Shown one piece after another: positions 24,212 through 32,431 of a stretch of 64,000 nt of DNA. Both the position numbers and the translations under genes were made by a program. Source of the stretch: Saccharothrix sp. NRRL B-16314 (GTDB lineage Bacteria; Actinomycetota; Actinomycetes; Mycobacteriales; Pseudonocardiaceae); contig NZ_JNXC01000017.1 of assembly GCF_000716595.1 (NCBI RefSeq), positions 62,001-126,000 on the forward strand. Direction: 5' to 3'. The notes under the pieces were generated by a model, which did not search any database, had not been told where the DNA came from, and saw only the letters and a list, made by a program, of their open reading frames with translations. Position 1 is the first letter of the stretch, and each line of letters begins with the position of its first letter.

Positions 24212-27082
24212 CTAGTAGAGCTGTTCCAACCGGGCCGACAACAATGTGAAGCTGTTCTCGGGGTCGTCGGACGTCCAGGCCCGGCGCAGGATCTCATACC
24301 AATCCGACTGGACGTCCGCGGGGAGCCGGTCGTAAACCTCCTGGAACCGGTCGAATTCGGCCGGGATCGCATCGGCGCCGTGCGAGCCGAGTCGCAGGTC
24401 GGCCAATGTCGAGAATCCCTCGGAATAGTGGTGGACGGCCTGGCCGAGCGATTCCCGGTCACCGCCGGCCAGCGCGTCGCGGGCGAGCAGGTGGCCCTGC
24501 ATGAGCGCCCAGCGGCCCCGCAGGTCGCGGAACTGGTACGTCCGCAGCGCGTCGACGACCTCGGACGCCCGCGCGTCCAGGTTGAGCCGGTAGGCGTGGT
24601 CGCCGGTGTCGGTCCACACGCGGTAGTTCAACTCCATGTACTCGATCAGGTTCGCCGACAGGAACCAGCCGTCGCCGACCCGCCGCGCCTCGACGATGGC
24701 CTGGTCGAGGTAGCGCAGGCCGAGGTCGGGGTCGTCGTGGCCGAAGATCCGGCCGGCCCGGTTCAGCGCCGACGGGTAGGACCGGATCGCCACGTCCCGG
24801 CAGATGTCCAGCGACTGCCGGATCAGCGTCCGCGCCCGGCCGATCGGGTCGGGCGCCAGCGCGACGCCGCCCTGCGCGGCCTGGAACAGGCAGATCGCCT
24901 GCTCCTGGTAGACCAGACCCAGCCAGGTGACGTTCTTCAGCGCCTGGAACGTGCTCTCCGCCTCGCTGTAGGCCTGCCACGCCTTCTGGTACTGGTGGTC
25001 GTAGCGGTAGACCTCACCGGCCACGCTGAGGGACTGCCCGACGCCGAACGGCTTGTCCAGCCGGACCCGGACCCGGATCGCGCTCTCGACCAGGCTGCGC
25101 GCCTCGACGTACCGGCCGCGCAACGCCTGGAGGTACGCCCAGTTGGTCTGGATCGACGCCATTTCCTCGCGGTCCTCGTCCGTGCAGCCGGGCCCGAGCA
25201 GGTGCGAGAGCGTGTCCCGCGCCTCGCGATAGGACTTGTCCGCTTCCTCCCATTTGCCGATGTTGCGGTAGAAGTAGCCGAATTCCTTCTTGGCCTGGGC
25301 CAGCAGCCGGTCCCGGTTCCCGGTGTGCAGCGACTGCGCCACCTGGGTGGCGCGGTCGAAATGGGCCCACGCCTCGTCGATCCGGTCCGGGACGCGCAGG
25401 CACGCGTTGCCGCGCTGGTTGGCCAGGCGGTAGCGCAGGTCGGGGCCGGCCACGTCGTCGGGCACCTCGGAGAGCAGCGCGAGCGCGGTCGTCGGCTGCT
25501 CGTTCTGGGTGAGGAACCCGGCGATCCGCAGCACGATCTCCAGGTACCGCTCCGGCGCGGTCCGGGTGAGCCAGACCTGGAACCGGCGCACGACCACCCC
25601 CAGCACGTCGTCCAGCGAGGGGACCAGCCGCGCGCGGGGGAGGAAGCGCTCCAGCTCGTGGCACAGCAGTTCCTGGAACAGCAGGTCGTGGCGGGCCGCC
25701 GCCTGCGCGTAGAGGACCAGGAACCTCTTCGTCCCCGCGTCGAAGTCCACCAGCAGCCGGTAGTGCAGTTCGGCCGTGTTCAGCTGGTCGAGTTCGCGCT
25801 TGTCGACCTCGCCCTGGGCGATCGCCCTGGCCCGCGCCGGGTCCGGGTGGTCGGTCGACGCCCGCTGGTGCCGCTCGTAGTCCTCCCGGTTGTGCCGCAC
25901 GCGTGCCTCGGTGTCGGCGGCGAGGGTGCTGTAGGCGTCCATCGCGCGGGCCCAGAGCGCGGCGCGCCACGTCTCGTCCTGGTCGTCAAGGGGGATGAGC
26001 CGCTGCGCCAGCTCCTCCGCCAGGGCGTCGTGCAGCGTGACGTACCGGTCGTTCGCCCTCGGTCGCACCCAGGGCAGGTTCAGCAGCCGCCGCCAGGCGT
26101 CTTCCCAGCTCCGCACGCCGTCCGGCAGCGCGTGGTCGCTCATCAGCCGCCGCCAGACGGTGTGGTTCACGCTCTGCCGCACGACCGCGAGGCGCTTGAC
26201 CGCCTCCGGCCAGAACCCGGTGTCGCGGTACGGCGTCACCATCCGCCGCCGGAACGCCTCCCGCAGCTCCGGCGTCACGTCGAGGTCCGGGTTCATCTCC
26301 GGCGGCGGGTCGTTGCCCTGGAGGTAGTCGACGGACAGCGCGAGCCACAGCGGGTGCCCGTCGGTGAGGGCGACGAGCCGGTCCTTCTCGGCGGCGCCGA
26401 GCGCGTCGCGCAGCGGGCCGGCGTCGAAGTAGGCCAGCGCCTCGGCCTCGGTGAAACCGGCCAGGTCGATCGCGGTGGTCTCCAGCCCGTCCTGGCCGCC
26501 GAGGTGGTCGTCGATCAGGTCGTGCGGACCGCCCCGGCCCGGCGGGCGACCGGACAGGACGAACAGGGTCTTCGGCAGCCCCTTCATCCACTGGGCGAGG
26601 CTCATCAGCAGGTACATGGTGCGCACCGCCTCGACGGTGTCGAGCGTGATGACGACCGTCGTGCCGGTGGCCTCCACGTACCCGCGGTAGCAGTCGACGA
26701 ACTGCTCGCGGACGCGGCCGAAGTGCCCGGCGACGGTCTCGTGCCCGACCCGTTCGTTGGTGTACCGGGGCAGCTGCGCGAGGTAGTCGAAGTAGGACGC
26801 GAAGTACTTCCGGTCGAGCCGGGCGGCGACCTCCTGCTCCAGGTTCGACTGCACCCAGTACTCGGAGTCGTCCACGTCGATCGGGGGCACGCGGACCACG
26901 CCCGGCTCACGGCGTTCCGCCATCGCCCGGACCAGCTGCGTCTTGCCCACACCGCCCGGCCCGTACAGCAGCACGGCCCGGGACACGCCGTCGAGCCGGA
27001 CCGTGCGCAGCGCGTCGAGGACTCGCTCCTCCTCGCGCCGGGCGATGTAGATGGGTTCCTCCGCCAAGGCCACCGTCGTCAA
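24212..27082 (-). CDS. STAND-type NTPase with C-terminal TPR repeats
   Basis: A 956-residue protein. An N-terminal P-loop NTPase of the STAND/NB-ARC class has Walker A LLYGPGGVGKTQL (residues 41-48 the core), a Walker-B-like VVITLDTVEAV near 145 and a sensor region TLFVLSGRPPG. From about residue 480 on, helical TPR-like repeats run to the end (for example DEAWAHFDRATQVAQSL, WEEADKSYREARDTL, YQKAWQAYSEAESTFQAL). Translation appears to start at a TTG within a TTGA overlap with the TIR gene, backed by GGAAGG 3 nt upstream. STAND ATPases sense a ligand through their repeats and oligomerise. Large TPR/NB-ARC proteins also accompany Fxs-type cyclophane RiPP maturases, which fits the radical SAM gene downstream. 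Confidence 0.85.
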   Translation of the reverse strand: MTTVALAEEPIYIARREEERVLDALRTVRLDGVSRAVLLYGPGGVGKTQLVRAMAERREPGVVRVPPIDVDDSEYWVQSNLEQEVAARLDRKYFASYFDYLAQLPRYTNERVGHETVAGHFGRVREQFVDCYRGYVEATGTTVVITLDTVEAVRTMYLLMSLAQWMKGLPKTLFVLSGRPPGRGGPHDLIDDHLGGQDGLETTAIDLAGFTEAEALAYFDAGPLRDALGAAEKDRLVALTDGHPLWLALSVDYLQGNDPPPEMNPDLDVTPELREAFRRRMVTPYRDTGFWPEAVKRLAVVRQSVNHTVWRRLMSDHALPDGVRSWEDAWRRLLNLPWVRPRANDRYVTLHDALAEELAQRLIPLDDQDETWRAALWARAMDAYSTLAADTEARVRHNREDYERHQRASTDHPDPARARAIAQGEVDKRELDQLNTAELHYRLLVDFDAGTKRFLVLYAQAAARHDLLFQELLCHELERFLPRARLVPSLDDVLGVVVRRFQVWLTRTAPERYLEIVLRIAGFLTQNEQPTTALALLSEVPDDVAGPDLRYRLANQRGNACLRVPDRIDEAWAHFDRATQVAQSLHTGNRDRLLAQAKKEFGYFYRNIGKWEEADKSYREARDTLSHLLGPGCTDEDREEMASIQTNWAYLQALRGRYVEARSLVESAIRVRVRLDKPFGVGQSLSVAGEVYRYDHQYQKAWQAYSEAESTFQALKNVTWLGLVYQEQAICLFQAAQGGVALAPDPIGRARTLIRQSLDICRDVAIRSYPSALNRAGRIFGHDDPDLGLRYLDQAIVEARRVGDGWFLSANLIEYMELNYRVWTDTGDHAYRLNLDARASEVVDALRTYQFRDLRGRWALMQGHLLARDALAGGDRESLGQAVHHYSEGFSTLADLRLGSHGADAIPAEFDRFQEVYDRLPADVQSDWYEILRRAWTSDDPENSFTLLSARLEQLY

Positions 27083-28920
27083 CCGCCTTCCGAGAGCGAT
27101 GCGTCGATCGCGAGCAGGACGGCGTCGAACAGGCCGTCGAAACCGCTCAGCGCCAGTTGGAACTCCGCGTCCCGGCCGAGCCGGTTGGCGATGAACCGGG
27201 CGAACTCGCCCGGCGAGTACAACGTCGAGCTGAGGAACTCGCGGGCCAGCTCACCGGCCACGCGCGGCAGCTCGGCGGGCAGTTCGGACCGCTGCTCCAA
27301 GAGCTGCCGGGACATCTCGTGCCACAGGCACTCGACCATCATCACGACCTGTTCCTTCGCGGCCTGCTTCACCGACCAGCGCTCGTAGCAGGCCCGGGCC
27401 TCCCGGTGCGCGGACGACCGGAGCGGGTCGGACCGGAAGTAGTACCGGTACAGCACGCGCCGGATGGGCCGGCTGATCTCCTGCCACATCTCGGGCAGGT
27501 CGGATTCGAGCAGCGTCGTCCTGGTGATCGCGATCCACAGGTCGTCGACCTGCCAGCCGATGTCGGCCGCCATCGACCGCAGCTCCTCGTCCGCGTCGAA
27601 GTGGAAGACCAGGTGCGACCGGGTGATCAGCCGGTAGACCACCAGGGCCTTGAGCGCGCGGTCGAGCACGGCGACGCAGCGGCGCGGGTCCTGGTGGCCC
27701 CGGGCGAACAGCACCTCGGGGTCGAGCAGTTCGGCGTCGACGTAGGGCCGGGTCACCGCGTCGAACACGGCGTCGTCCTCCGCTTCCTCGTCCAACGCGT
27801 AGAAGCTGCGGTCCTCCGCCCACTCGACCCATCGCACCAGCAGGGCGGGCAGGCCTTCGCTCAGCCGGTGCAGCAGCAGCGCGCACGCCCTGGTGTCGGC
27901 CGGCGTCAGCAGCGGGTCGTAGGACCGGACCACCTGGTCCACGACCTCGGGGGTGAACTCGCTGAGCGTGACGGGCTCGAAGCGGGTGCTCGCGCCGAAC
28001 CGGTAGCCCTTCCAGTCGTCGTGCTGGCGGGTGCCGACGACGACGCCGAACCGGGCGCTGCCGTTGCCGTGCTCGCCGAGCCTGCGGTGCAGGTGGGTGA
28101 GCACCCGCCGGACCTCCGCGGTGGTCGAGCGGTCCATCCGGTCGGCGCTGTCGAGCAGGTAGAACTGGCGCCGCCGCTTGACGATCTTCCGGACGACGTC
28201 CCGGATCTGCTCGTCGGTCAGCACGTCCCGGGTCGCGCCGATCTCGACGTCCAGCAGCAGGGCGAGCACCCGGGCGGGTTTGGACCACGCGTCGGCCAGG
28301 CCGTGCAGGTCGAGCAGGCGCACGGTGCCGCCGTCGGAGGCGGCGGCCAGGTGGTCGTGCAGGTGGCGCAGGAACCAGGTCTTGCCCAGGCGTGGCGGTG
28401 CGACCACGACCCAGAAGTCCTGACCGGTGGTGAGTTCCAGGGCGTGCCGGACCTTGGCGACTTCCTCGTCGCGGTTGCGGAACCCGACCGGCCGCAGACC
28501 GGGTGCCTGCTCCTCGGCCGAACCGAGCGCGGTCAGGACCGGCACGGGTAACTCGTGGCAGTAGGGCGGGTGGAACTCGATCCAGTCGTAGGCGCCGAGG
28601 AACCCGCTGTCCTCGTGCCTGGTCGGCGCCACCTGGAGCACCCTGATCACCAGGCCCGGGTCGGCGGCCTGCCGCTGGATCGCCAGCTCGCTCTCCCTGC
28701 GGCACCACGCGGAAGCGAGGTAGTGCGGCGACATCAGCACGATCACGACTCCGGCGTCCCTGATGCGCTCGGCGATCAACGGCACGAAGCGGTCACCGCG
28801 GGTGGCCGGGTTCTGGAACAGGAACACGTCCTGGTCGCGTTCGCGCAGCAGTCCGGCGAGCTTCGACGCCGTATCGCCGTCCTCCGTCGCGTAGCTGAGG
28901 AAAACCCGTGCCATTCTCAC
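27079..28920 (-). CDS. TIR domain-NTPase fusion protein
   Basis: A 613-residue protein. Residues ~4-135 are a TIR domain: ARVFLSYATEDGDTASKLAGLL, then VVIVLMSPHYLASAWCRRESELA, with Glu76 in the W-C-x2-E position used by TIR NADases. A P-loop region follows with Walker-A-like VVAPPRLGKTWFLRHL (~174-182) and a Walker-B-like FYLLDSADRMD, then a helical C-terminal domain. TIR domains either cleave NAD+ or mediate assembly; the conserved Glu leaves NADase activity possible. Starts at GTG 28920 or ATG 28914 are both plausible, with GGAGG upstream. It overlaps the STAND gene by 4 nt and may overlap a small upstream ORF by 4 nt. Confidence 0.85.
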   Translation of the reverse strand: MRMARVFLSYATEDGDTASKLAGLLRERDQDVFLFQNPATRGDRFVPLIAERIRDAGVVIVLMSPHYLASAWCRRESELAIQRQAADPGLVIRVLQVAPTRHEDSGFLGAYDWIEFHPPYCHELPVPVLTALGSAEEQAPGLRPVGFRNRDEEVAKVRHALELTTGQDFWVVVAPPRLGKTWFLRHLHDHLAAASDGGTVRLLDLHGLADAWSKPARVLALLLDVEIGATRDVLTDEQIRDVVRKIVKRRRQFYLLDSADRMDRSTTAEVRRVLTHLHRRLGEHGNGSARFGVVVGTRQHDDWKGYRFGASTRFEPVTLSEFTPEVVDQVVRSYDPLLTPADTRACALLLHRLSEGLPALLVRWVEWAEDRSFYALDEEAEDDAVFDAVTRPYVDAELLDPEVLFARGHQDPRRCVAVLDRALKALVVYRLITRSHLVFHFDADEELRSMAADIGWQVDDLWIAITRTTLLESDLPEMWQEISRPIRRVLYRYYFRSDPLRSSAHREARACYERWSVKQAAKEQVVMMVECLWHEMSRQLLEQRSELPAELPRVAGELAREFLSSTLYSPGEFARFIANRLGRDAEFQLALSGFDGLFDAVLLAIDASLSEGG

Positions 28921-29078
28921 CAGTCCTCCGCGATCATCGCCCGTGCGATCGCTGCCTGCACGTGCCGCTTCCCCGACGTGCGCACCGGCGCACCGCGGTT
29001 ATCGTCACGGAAGACCGTTCTGTCACCGACCGTTCCGCAAAAATGGGGAATGACCCACGGATCGTTGGGATCTTTCAC
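28917..29078 (-). CDS. Possible 53-residue peptide, candidate maturase substrate
   Basis: A short frame starts at GTG (VKDPNDPWVIPHFCGTVGD...) and ends ...ARAMIAEDW with its TGA inside a GTGA overlap with the TIR gene start, the junction type used within this operon. Codon GC3 is low in the first half and normal for the genome in the second half. There is no strong ribosome binding site. Position and size suit a RiPP precursor for the radical SAM enzyme, but the C terminus is not FxSxx, and no crosslink motif is certain. It may instead be part of the untranslated leader. Confidence 0.3.
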   Translation of the reverse strand: MKDPNDPWVIPHFCGTVGDRTVFRDDNRGAPVRTSGKRHVQAAIARAMIAEDW

Positions 29079-29182
29079 CCGTTCAGCGCCATCGACCCGG
29101 TGATCGGGTCGCCGAGGCGCTGCCGCGCGGAACGGCTGCTGCCCGCCGGGGCCGGGTGTCCACAGAGGACTGGACCGGGCGG

Positions 29183-29731
29183 CTACCCCCGGTGCGTGTA
29201 ACCGTGGTCGATGATGCGCCGCGCGGCTTCGGCGTACATCCCGGTGTCGGTCGGCGCGAGCGTGCCCAGCCCGTCGACGTACCGGTTGTACATGCAGAAC
29301 GCCGCCGCGATCAGCACGGTGTCGTGGATCTCGACGTCGGTCGCGCCGTGCTCCCGCGCCGTCTTCACCAGGTCGTCGGTGACGTTGCGGCCCGACTCGC
29401 TCACCGCGCCCGCGATCCGCAGCAGCGCCCGCAGCTTGTCCGGCACCGGCGCGGCGTCGAGGTCGGCCCGCACCTGTTCGACCAGCGTCATGCCCTCGTG
29501 GAGCTGCGCGGCGGCGAACGCCGAGTGCGAGTCGCAGCAGAACGTGCACTCGTTCAACCCGGACACGTAGGCGGCGATCAGCTCGCGCTCACCGGGCGGC
29601 AGCGAGTTCGGGCCGCGCAGCAGGACCTCGGCCAGCTCGTTGAGCGGCTTGGCGGTCTCGGCCCGGAACCGCAGCGGGCCGGTGATGCCGGGGAACATGG
29701 TCTCGTCCACGCCGAGGTCGATGTGCGCCAT
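29183..29731 (-). CDS. AhpD-like carboxymuconolactone decarboxylase family protein
   Basis: A 182-residue all-helical protein of the AhpD/CMD superfamily. The redox motif is in YVSGLNECTFCCDSHSAFA (C-x2-C with nearby Glu and His), followed by a helical pair containing EIHDTVLIAAAFCMYNRYVDG. Such proteins reduce peroxides through the CxxC pair, or act as alkylhydroperoxidase-like enzymes. The ATG at 29731 lacks a clear ribosome binding site, so a leaderless mRNA or the GTG at 29740 is possible. It is on the same strand as the TIR operon, which begins about 100 nt downstream, but a functional link is uncertain. Confidence 0.85.
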   Translation of the reverse strand: MAHIDLGVDETMFPGITGPLRFRAETAKPLNELAEVLLRGPNSLPPGERELIAAYVSGLNECTFCCDSHSAFAAAQLHEGMTLVEQVRADLDAAPVPDKLRALLRIAGAVSESGRNVTDDLVKTAREHGATDVEIHDTVLIAAAFCMYNRYVDGLGTLAPTDTGMYAEAARRIIDHGYTHRG

Positions 29732-30067
29732 GGGTGTCACGCTAGCCGCCCGACCGGCACGTCGGCCACCAGACCGGACGGCGTCCGAATGGCCGACCGG
29801 CCGTACGGCCGTCCCCGCACCGCGAACCCGGGAGCGAGCGGTCCGCCATCGGGGCCGGCGGCCCTCCCGGCACCCGTGCCGAGGCCGTTCCCGCGGTGCC
29901 ACGGTGATCATCAGCGGACGGCGCGCACGGCGTCTGCCAGCGGATTCCACAGCCGTGCATGTTTTTCATCCCACCTCCGTGGACAGGATGGCTTCGTACC
30001 GCTCGGGTCGTTCCTCGGAATCGATCCGGCGGTGCACCCGACCACCCTGGGGAGGAGGTGAGCAGTC
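29732..30067. other. Divergent promoter region, 336 bp
   Basis: This lies between the AhpD-like gene (reverse) and the 22-codon peptide gene (forward). It should carry the promoter of the RiPP-like cluster. A T-rich patch (ATGTTTTTCATCC near 29959) is the least GC-rich part, but no clear -35/-10 pair is identifiable. The last bases hold the strong ribosome binding site of the peptide gene. No larger gene is seen. Confidence 0.5.
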
Positions 30068-30136
30068 GTGAAGAAGTACCGCAAGCCGGTCGCCAAGAAG
30101 GTCACCTTCGGTGTGATCCTCGGTTCCACGCCCTGA
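30068..30136 (+). CDS. 22-residue RiPP-like precursor peptide
   Basis: GGAGGAGGTGAGC ends just before a GTG (30068) that opens a 22-codon frame beginning VKKYRKPVAKK and ending FGVILGSTP. An in-frame TGA immediately upstream fixes the start. The basic Y-x-x-P segment recalls the Y-x2-P leader motif of lasso precursors, but there is no Asp or Glu anywhere in the peptide, so a lasso ring could not be closed. A perfect hairpin follows 12 nt after the stop and the asparagine synthetase gene follows that. The near-consensus ribosome binding site on so short a gene, with the attenuator, is typical of an abundantly made precursor. If real, the C-terminal Thr/Ser/Gly residues are the likely modified part. 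Confidence 0.65.
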   Translation: MKKYRKPVAKKVTFGVILGSTP

Positions 30137-30148
30137 CCCGAGTGATCC

Positions 30149-30178
30149 GGGGTGCCACCTCGACCGAGGTGGCACCCC
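30149..30178 (+). terminator. Hairpin attenuator between peptide gene and cluster genes
   Basis: GGGGTGCCACCTCG and CGAGGTGGCACCCC make a perfect 14-bp stem with a 2-nt loop, 12 nt after the peptide stop and 48 nt before the asparagine synthetase start. Partial termination here would leave the peptide mRNA more abundant than the enzyme mRNA, as in many RiPP operons. Confidence 0.85.
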
Positions 30179-30226
30179 TCTCGGGCGGTCTCTTTGTCAC
30201 GGTAACTCTGGGGGAGGGCGACCCAA

Positions 30227-32431
30227 ATGTGCGGTCTTGCAGGTATTGCGCGTGTGGACGGGGCGTCGCTGGACGCCGAGGCGGACGGATTGCTGCGGCG
30301 GATGTCCCAGACCGTGGCCCATCGCGGGCCGGACGACGTCGAGGTGCTGCGCGACGGGCCGGTCGGGCTGGCGTTCACGCGGCTCTCGCTGGTCGACGTG
30401 GTGGGCGGTGGCCAGCCCCTGCACAGCAGGGACGGCTCGCTCGTCCTCATCGCCAACGGCGAGATCTACAACCACCGCGAGCTGGCCGCGACGCTGCCCG
30501 CCGACGAACGGCCGCGGACCGGATCGGACTGCGAGGTCCTGATCGGGCTCTACCGGCGTGACGGCCTGCGCTTCCTGGACAAGGTGCGCGGCATGTTCGC
30601 CTTCGTGCTGTGGGACCGGCGCGAGAACAAGCTCCTCTTCGGCCGCGACCGCTTCGGCGTGAAGCCGCTCTTCTACCACCTCAACCGTGACCGCGTCGTC
30701 TTCGGCTCCGAGATGAAGACCCTGTTCTGCGACCAGGACTGCCCGCGCGAGCTGGACTGGCAGGCGGCGATCGCCGACCAGTCGCTCACCAAGCAGCCCG
30801 CGTTCGCGACCGGACCGGTCAACACCTGGTTCCGCGACGTCGAACTCGTGGAAGCCGCGACGATCGTCACGATCGACCTGCGCGACGGCCGCACGTCGAC
30901 CCACCGCTACTGGAGCCTGCCCGACTTCTCGGGCGGCCTGGACCTGTCCGAGGCGGAGTTCGTCGACGCCTACCGCGAGCTGCTGGTCTCGGCGGTGGAC
31001 GACTGCGGCATGGCCGACGTCGAGATCGGCCTGTTCCTCAGCGGCGGCATCGACTCGGCGGCCGTGGCGGCGCTCACCGGCCCGGCCACACCGCTGCGCA
31101 CGTTCACCGCCCTCAACGGCAGCACCCTGGCCAACGGCGACGCCGAGCACGGCCACCGCATCGCCGGGATGCTGGGCCTGCCCAACCACCAGGTGCTCCA
31201 CGACACCGCCACGACACCCACGGCGGAGGAGTGGAAGCGGCTGGTGTGGCTGCTCGAATCGCCGGTGGTCGGCCCCGAGATCTACTACAAGCACGAGATG
31301 TACCGGTACGTCCGGCTCGCGCACCCGACGGTCAAGGCCATGCTGCTGGGCGCGGGCAGCGACGAGTTCAACGGCGGCTACTCGGTGACCGTCGCGAACG
31401 GCGGCGACTGGCAGGACTACCTGGCCGCGCTGCGCGGCATGGCCCGGCGTCCCGCGCAGGCCGCGAACCCGGACCTGTCCCCGTGGTGGGAGCACTCGGA
31501 GTTCCCGCTGCTGCGCGAGGACGTGCTGTGGTCCGGCGCCGACCGGGGCGACCCGCACGCCCGGTTCTTCGCCTGGAAGTACCGCGACGTGCTCCAGTAC
31601 AACTGCTGGCACGAGGACCGCACGGCGGCGGGCAACGGGATCGAGTCGCGGGTGCCGTTCCTGGACCACCGCCTGGTCGAACTGGTCGGCGGCATCCCGG
31701 ACCGGCTCCGCGAACCCCTGCTGTGGAACAAGAACATCCTCCGCCGGGCGATGCGCGGCGTGCTGCCGGACGAGGTCGTCGACCGGCCGAAGGTCCCGTT
31801 CTTCTACGGCGACGGCGTCGCGTACACGTACCGGACGTTCGCCCGCATGGTGAACGCCGACGACGGCGCACTGCTGGAGGAGGCGCTGTCCGGTCCGCGG
31901 GCGAAGGAGTTCATCGACCACGACAACGCCCGCGCGCTGGCCGCGAGCCTGGAGCAGGACCCGTCGTCCGGGCACGTCGAATTCCTCCTGCACGTCGTCA
32001 ACCTGGGCCTGCTGGAGCAGTTCGCCGCCGCACCGCCCTCGCCGCCGTCGATCGGCCGGGCCACCACGCCGCCGGTCGCGATCGAGGTGACCGACTGGGA
32101 CGCCGAGGCCGAGTCGGTCGAACAGCTCACGCTGCGCCGCCCCGAGGTGTCGCGGGACGCCGTCGTCCGGCTCGCGGAGGAAGTCCTGCTGCTGCACGGC
32201 CCGACCGACCCGGACGTCTGGTACGTCCTGGTGAACGGCGCCGTCGAGTACGTCGTGGACGCCGCGGAGAGCCCGGACTGGGCCCGGTTCCTGACCGCGC
32301 TGGCCGAGGCGGACGGTGAGCGGACGGCCGGGGAGGTCGCGGACGCCGTCGGCGCGCAGTGGTCCGCCCTGACGTCGTCGCTGGGTGACGCGGTGGAGTT
32401 CGGCCTGGTGCAAGTCGGGGTCGACGGATGA
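30227..32431 (+). CDS. Asparagine synthetase-like enzyme with C-terminal PqqD-like extension
   Basis: A 734-residue class II asparagine synthetase. The glutaminase domain keeps the nucleophile (MCGLAGIARVDG, Cys2), RGPDD and NGEIYNH. The synthetase domain has the PP-loop IGLFLSGGIDSAAVAAL near residue 265 and later GAGSDEFNGGYS and GIESRVPFLDHRLVELV. In lasso clusters such an enzyme activates an Asp/Glu side chain as the acyl-AMP to form the macrolactam. Beyond residue ~610 there is an extra ~120-residue region; WYVLVNGAVEYVVDAAESPDW, then ADAVGAQWSALTSSLGDAVEFGLVQV, resembles a PqqD-type winged helix, perhaps a fused peptide-binding domain. It overlaps the protease gene by 4 nt (ATGA). The intact glutaminase domain means it can use glutamine as ammonia donor, so amidation of a protein or peptide carboxyl is also possible. 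Confidence 0.85.
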   Translation: MCGLAGIARVDGASLDAEADGLLRRMSQTVAHRGPDDVEVLRDGPVGLAFTRLSLVDVVGGGQPLHSRDGSLVLIANGEIYNHRELAATLPADERPRTGSDCEVLIGLYRRDGLRFLDKVRGMFAFVLWDRRENKLLFGRDRFGVKPLFYHLNRDRVVFGSEMKTLFCDQDCPRELDWQAAIADQSLTKQPAFATGPVNTWFRDVELVEAATIVTIDLRDGRTSTHRYWSLPDFSGGLDLSEAEFVDAYRELLVSAVDDCGMADVEIGLFLSGGIDSAAVAALTGPATPLRTFTALNGSTLANGDAEHGHRIAGMLGLPNHQVLHDTATTPTAEEWKRLVWLLESPVVGPEIYYKHEMYRYVRLAHPTVKAMLLGAGSDEFNGGYSVTVANGGDWQDYLAALRGMARRPAQAANPDLSPWWEHSEFPLLREDVLWSGADRGDPHARFFAWKYRDVLQYNCWHEDRTAAGNGIESRVPFLDHRLVELVGGIPDRLREPLLWNKNILRRAMRGVLPDEVVDRPKVPFFYGDGVAYTYRTFARMVNADDGALLEEALSGPRAKEFIDHDNARALAASLEQDPSSGHVEFLLHVVNLGLLEQFAAAPPSPPSIGRATTPPVAIEVTDWDAEAESVEQLTLRRPEVSRDAVVRLAEEVLLLHGPTDPDVWYVLVNGAVEYVVDAAESPDWARFLTALAEADGERTAGEVADAVGAQWSALTSSLGDAVEFGLVQVGVDG

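Noticed and set aside
23711..27388. Very long forward open frame opposite the STAND gene
   Set aside because: It is antisense to a gene with clear NTPase and TPR motifs. High GC keeps the opposite frame open; its product is Arg/Pro/Val-rich with no domain.
28917..29078. FxSxx-type precursor upstream of the TIR gene
   Set aside because: The peptide ends AEDW, not FxSxx; it is kept only as a possible different precursor.
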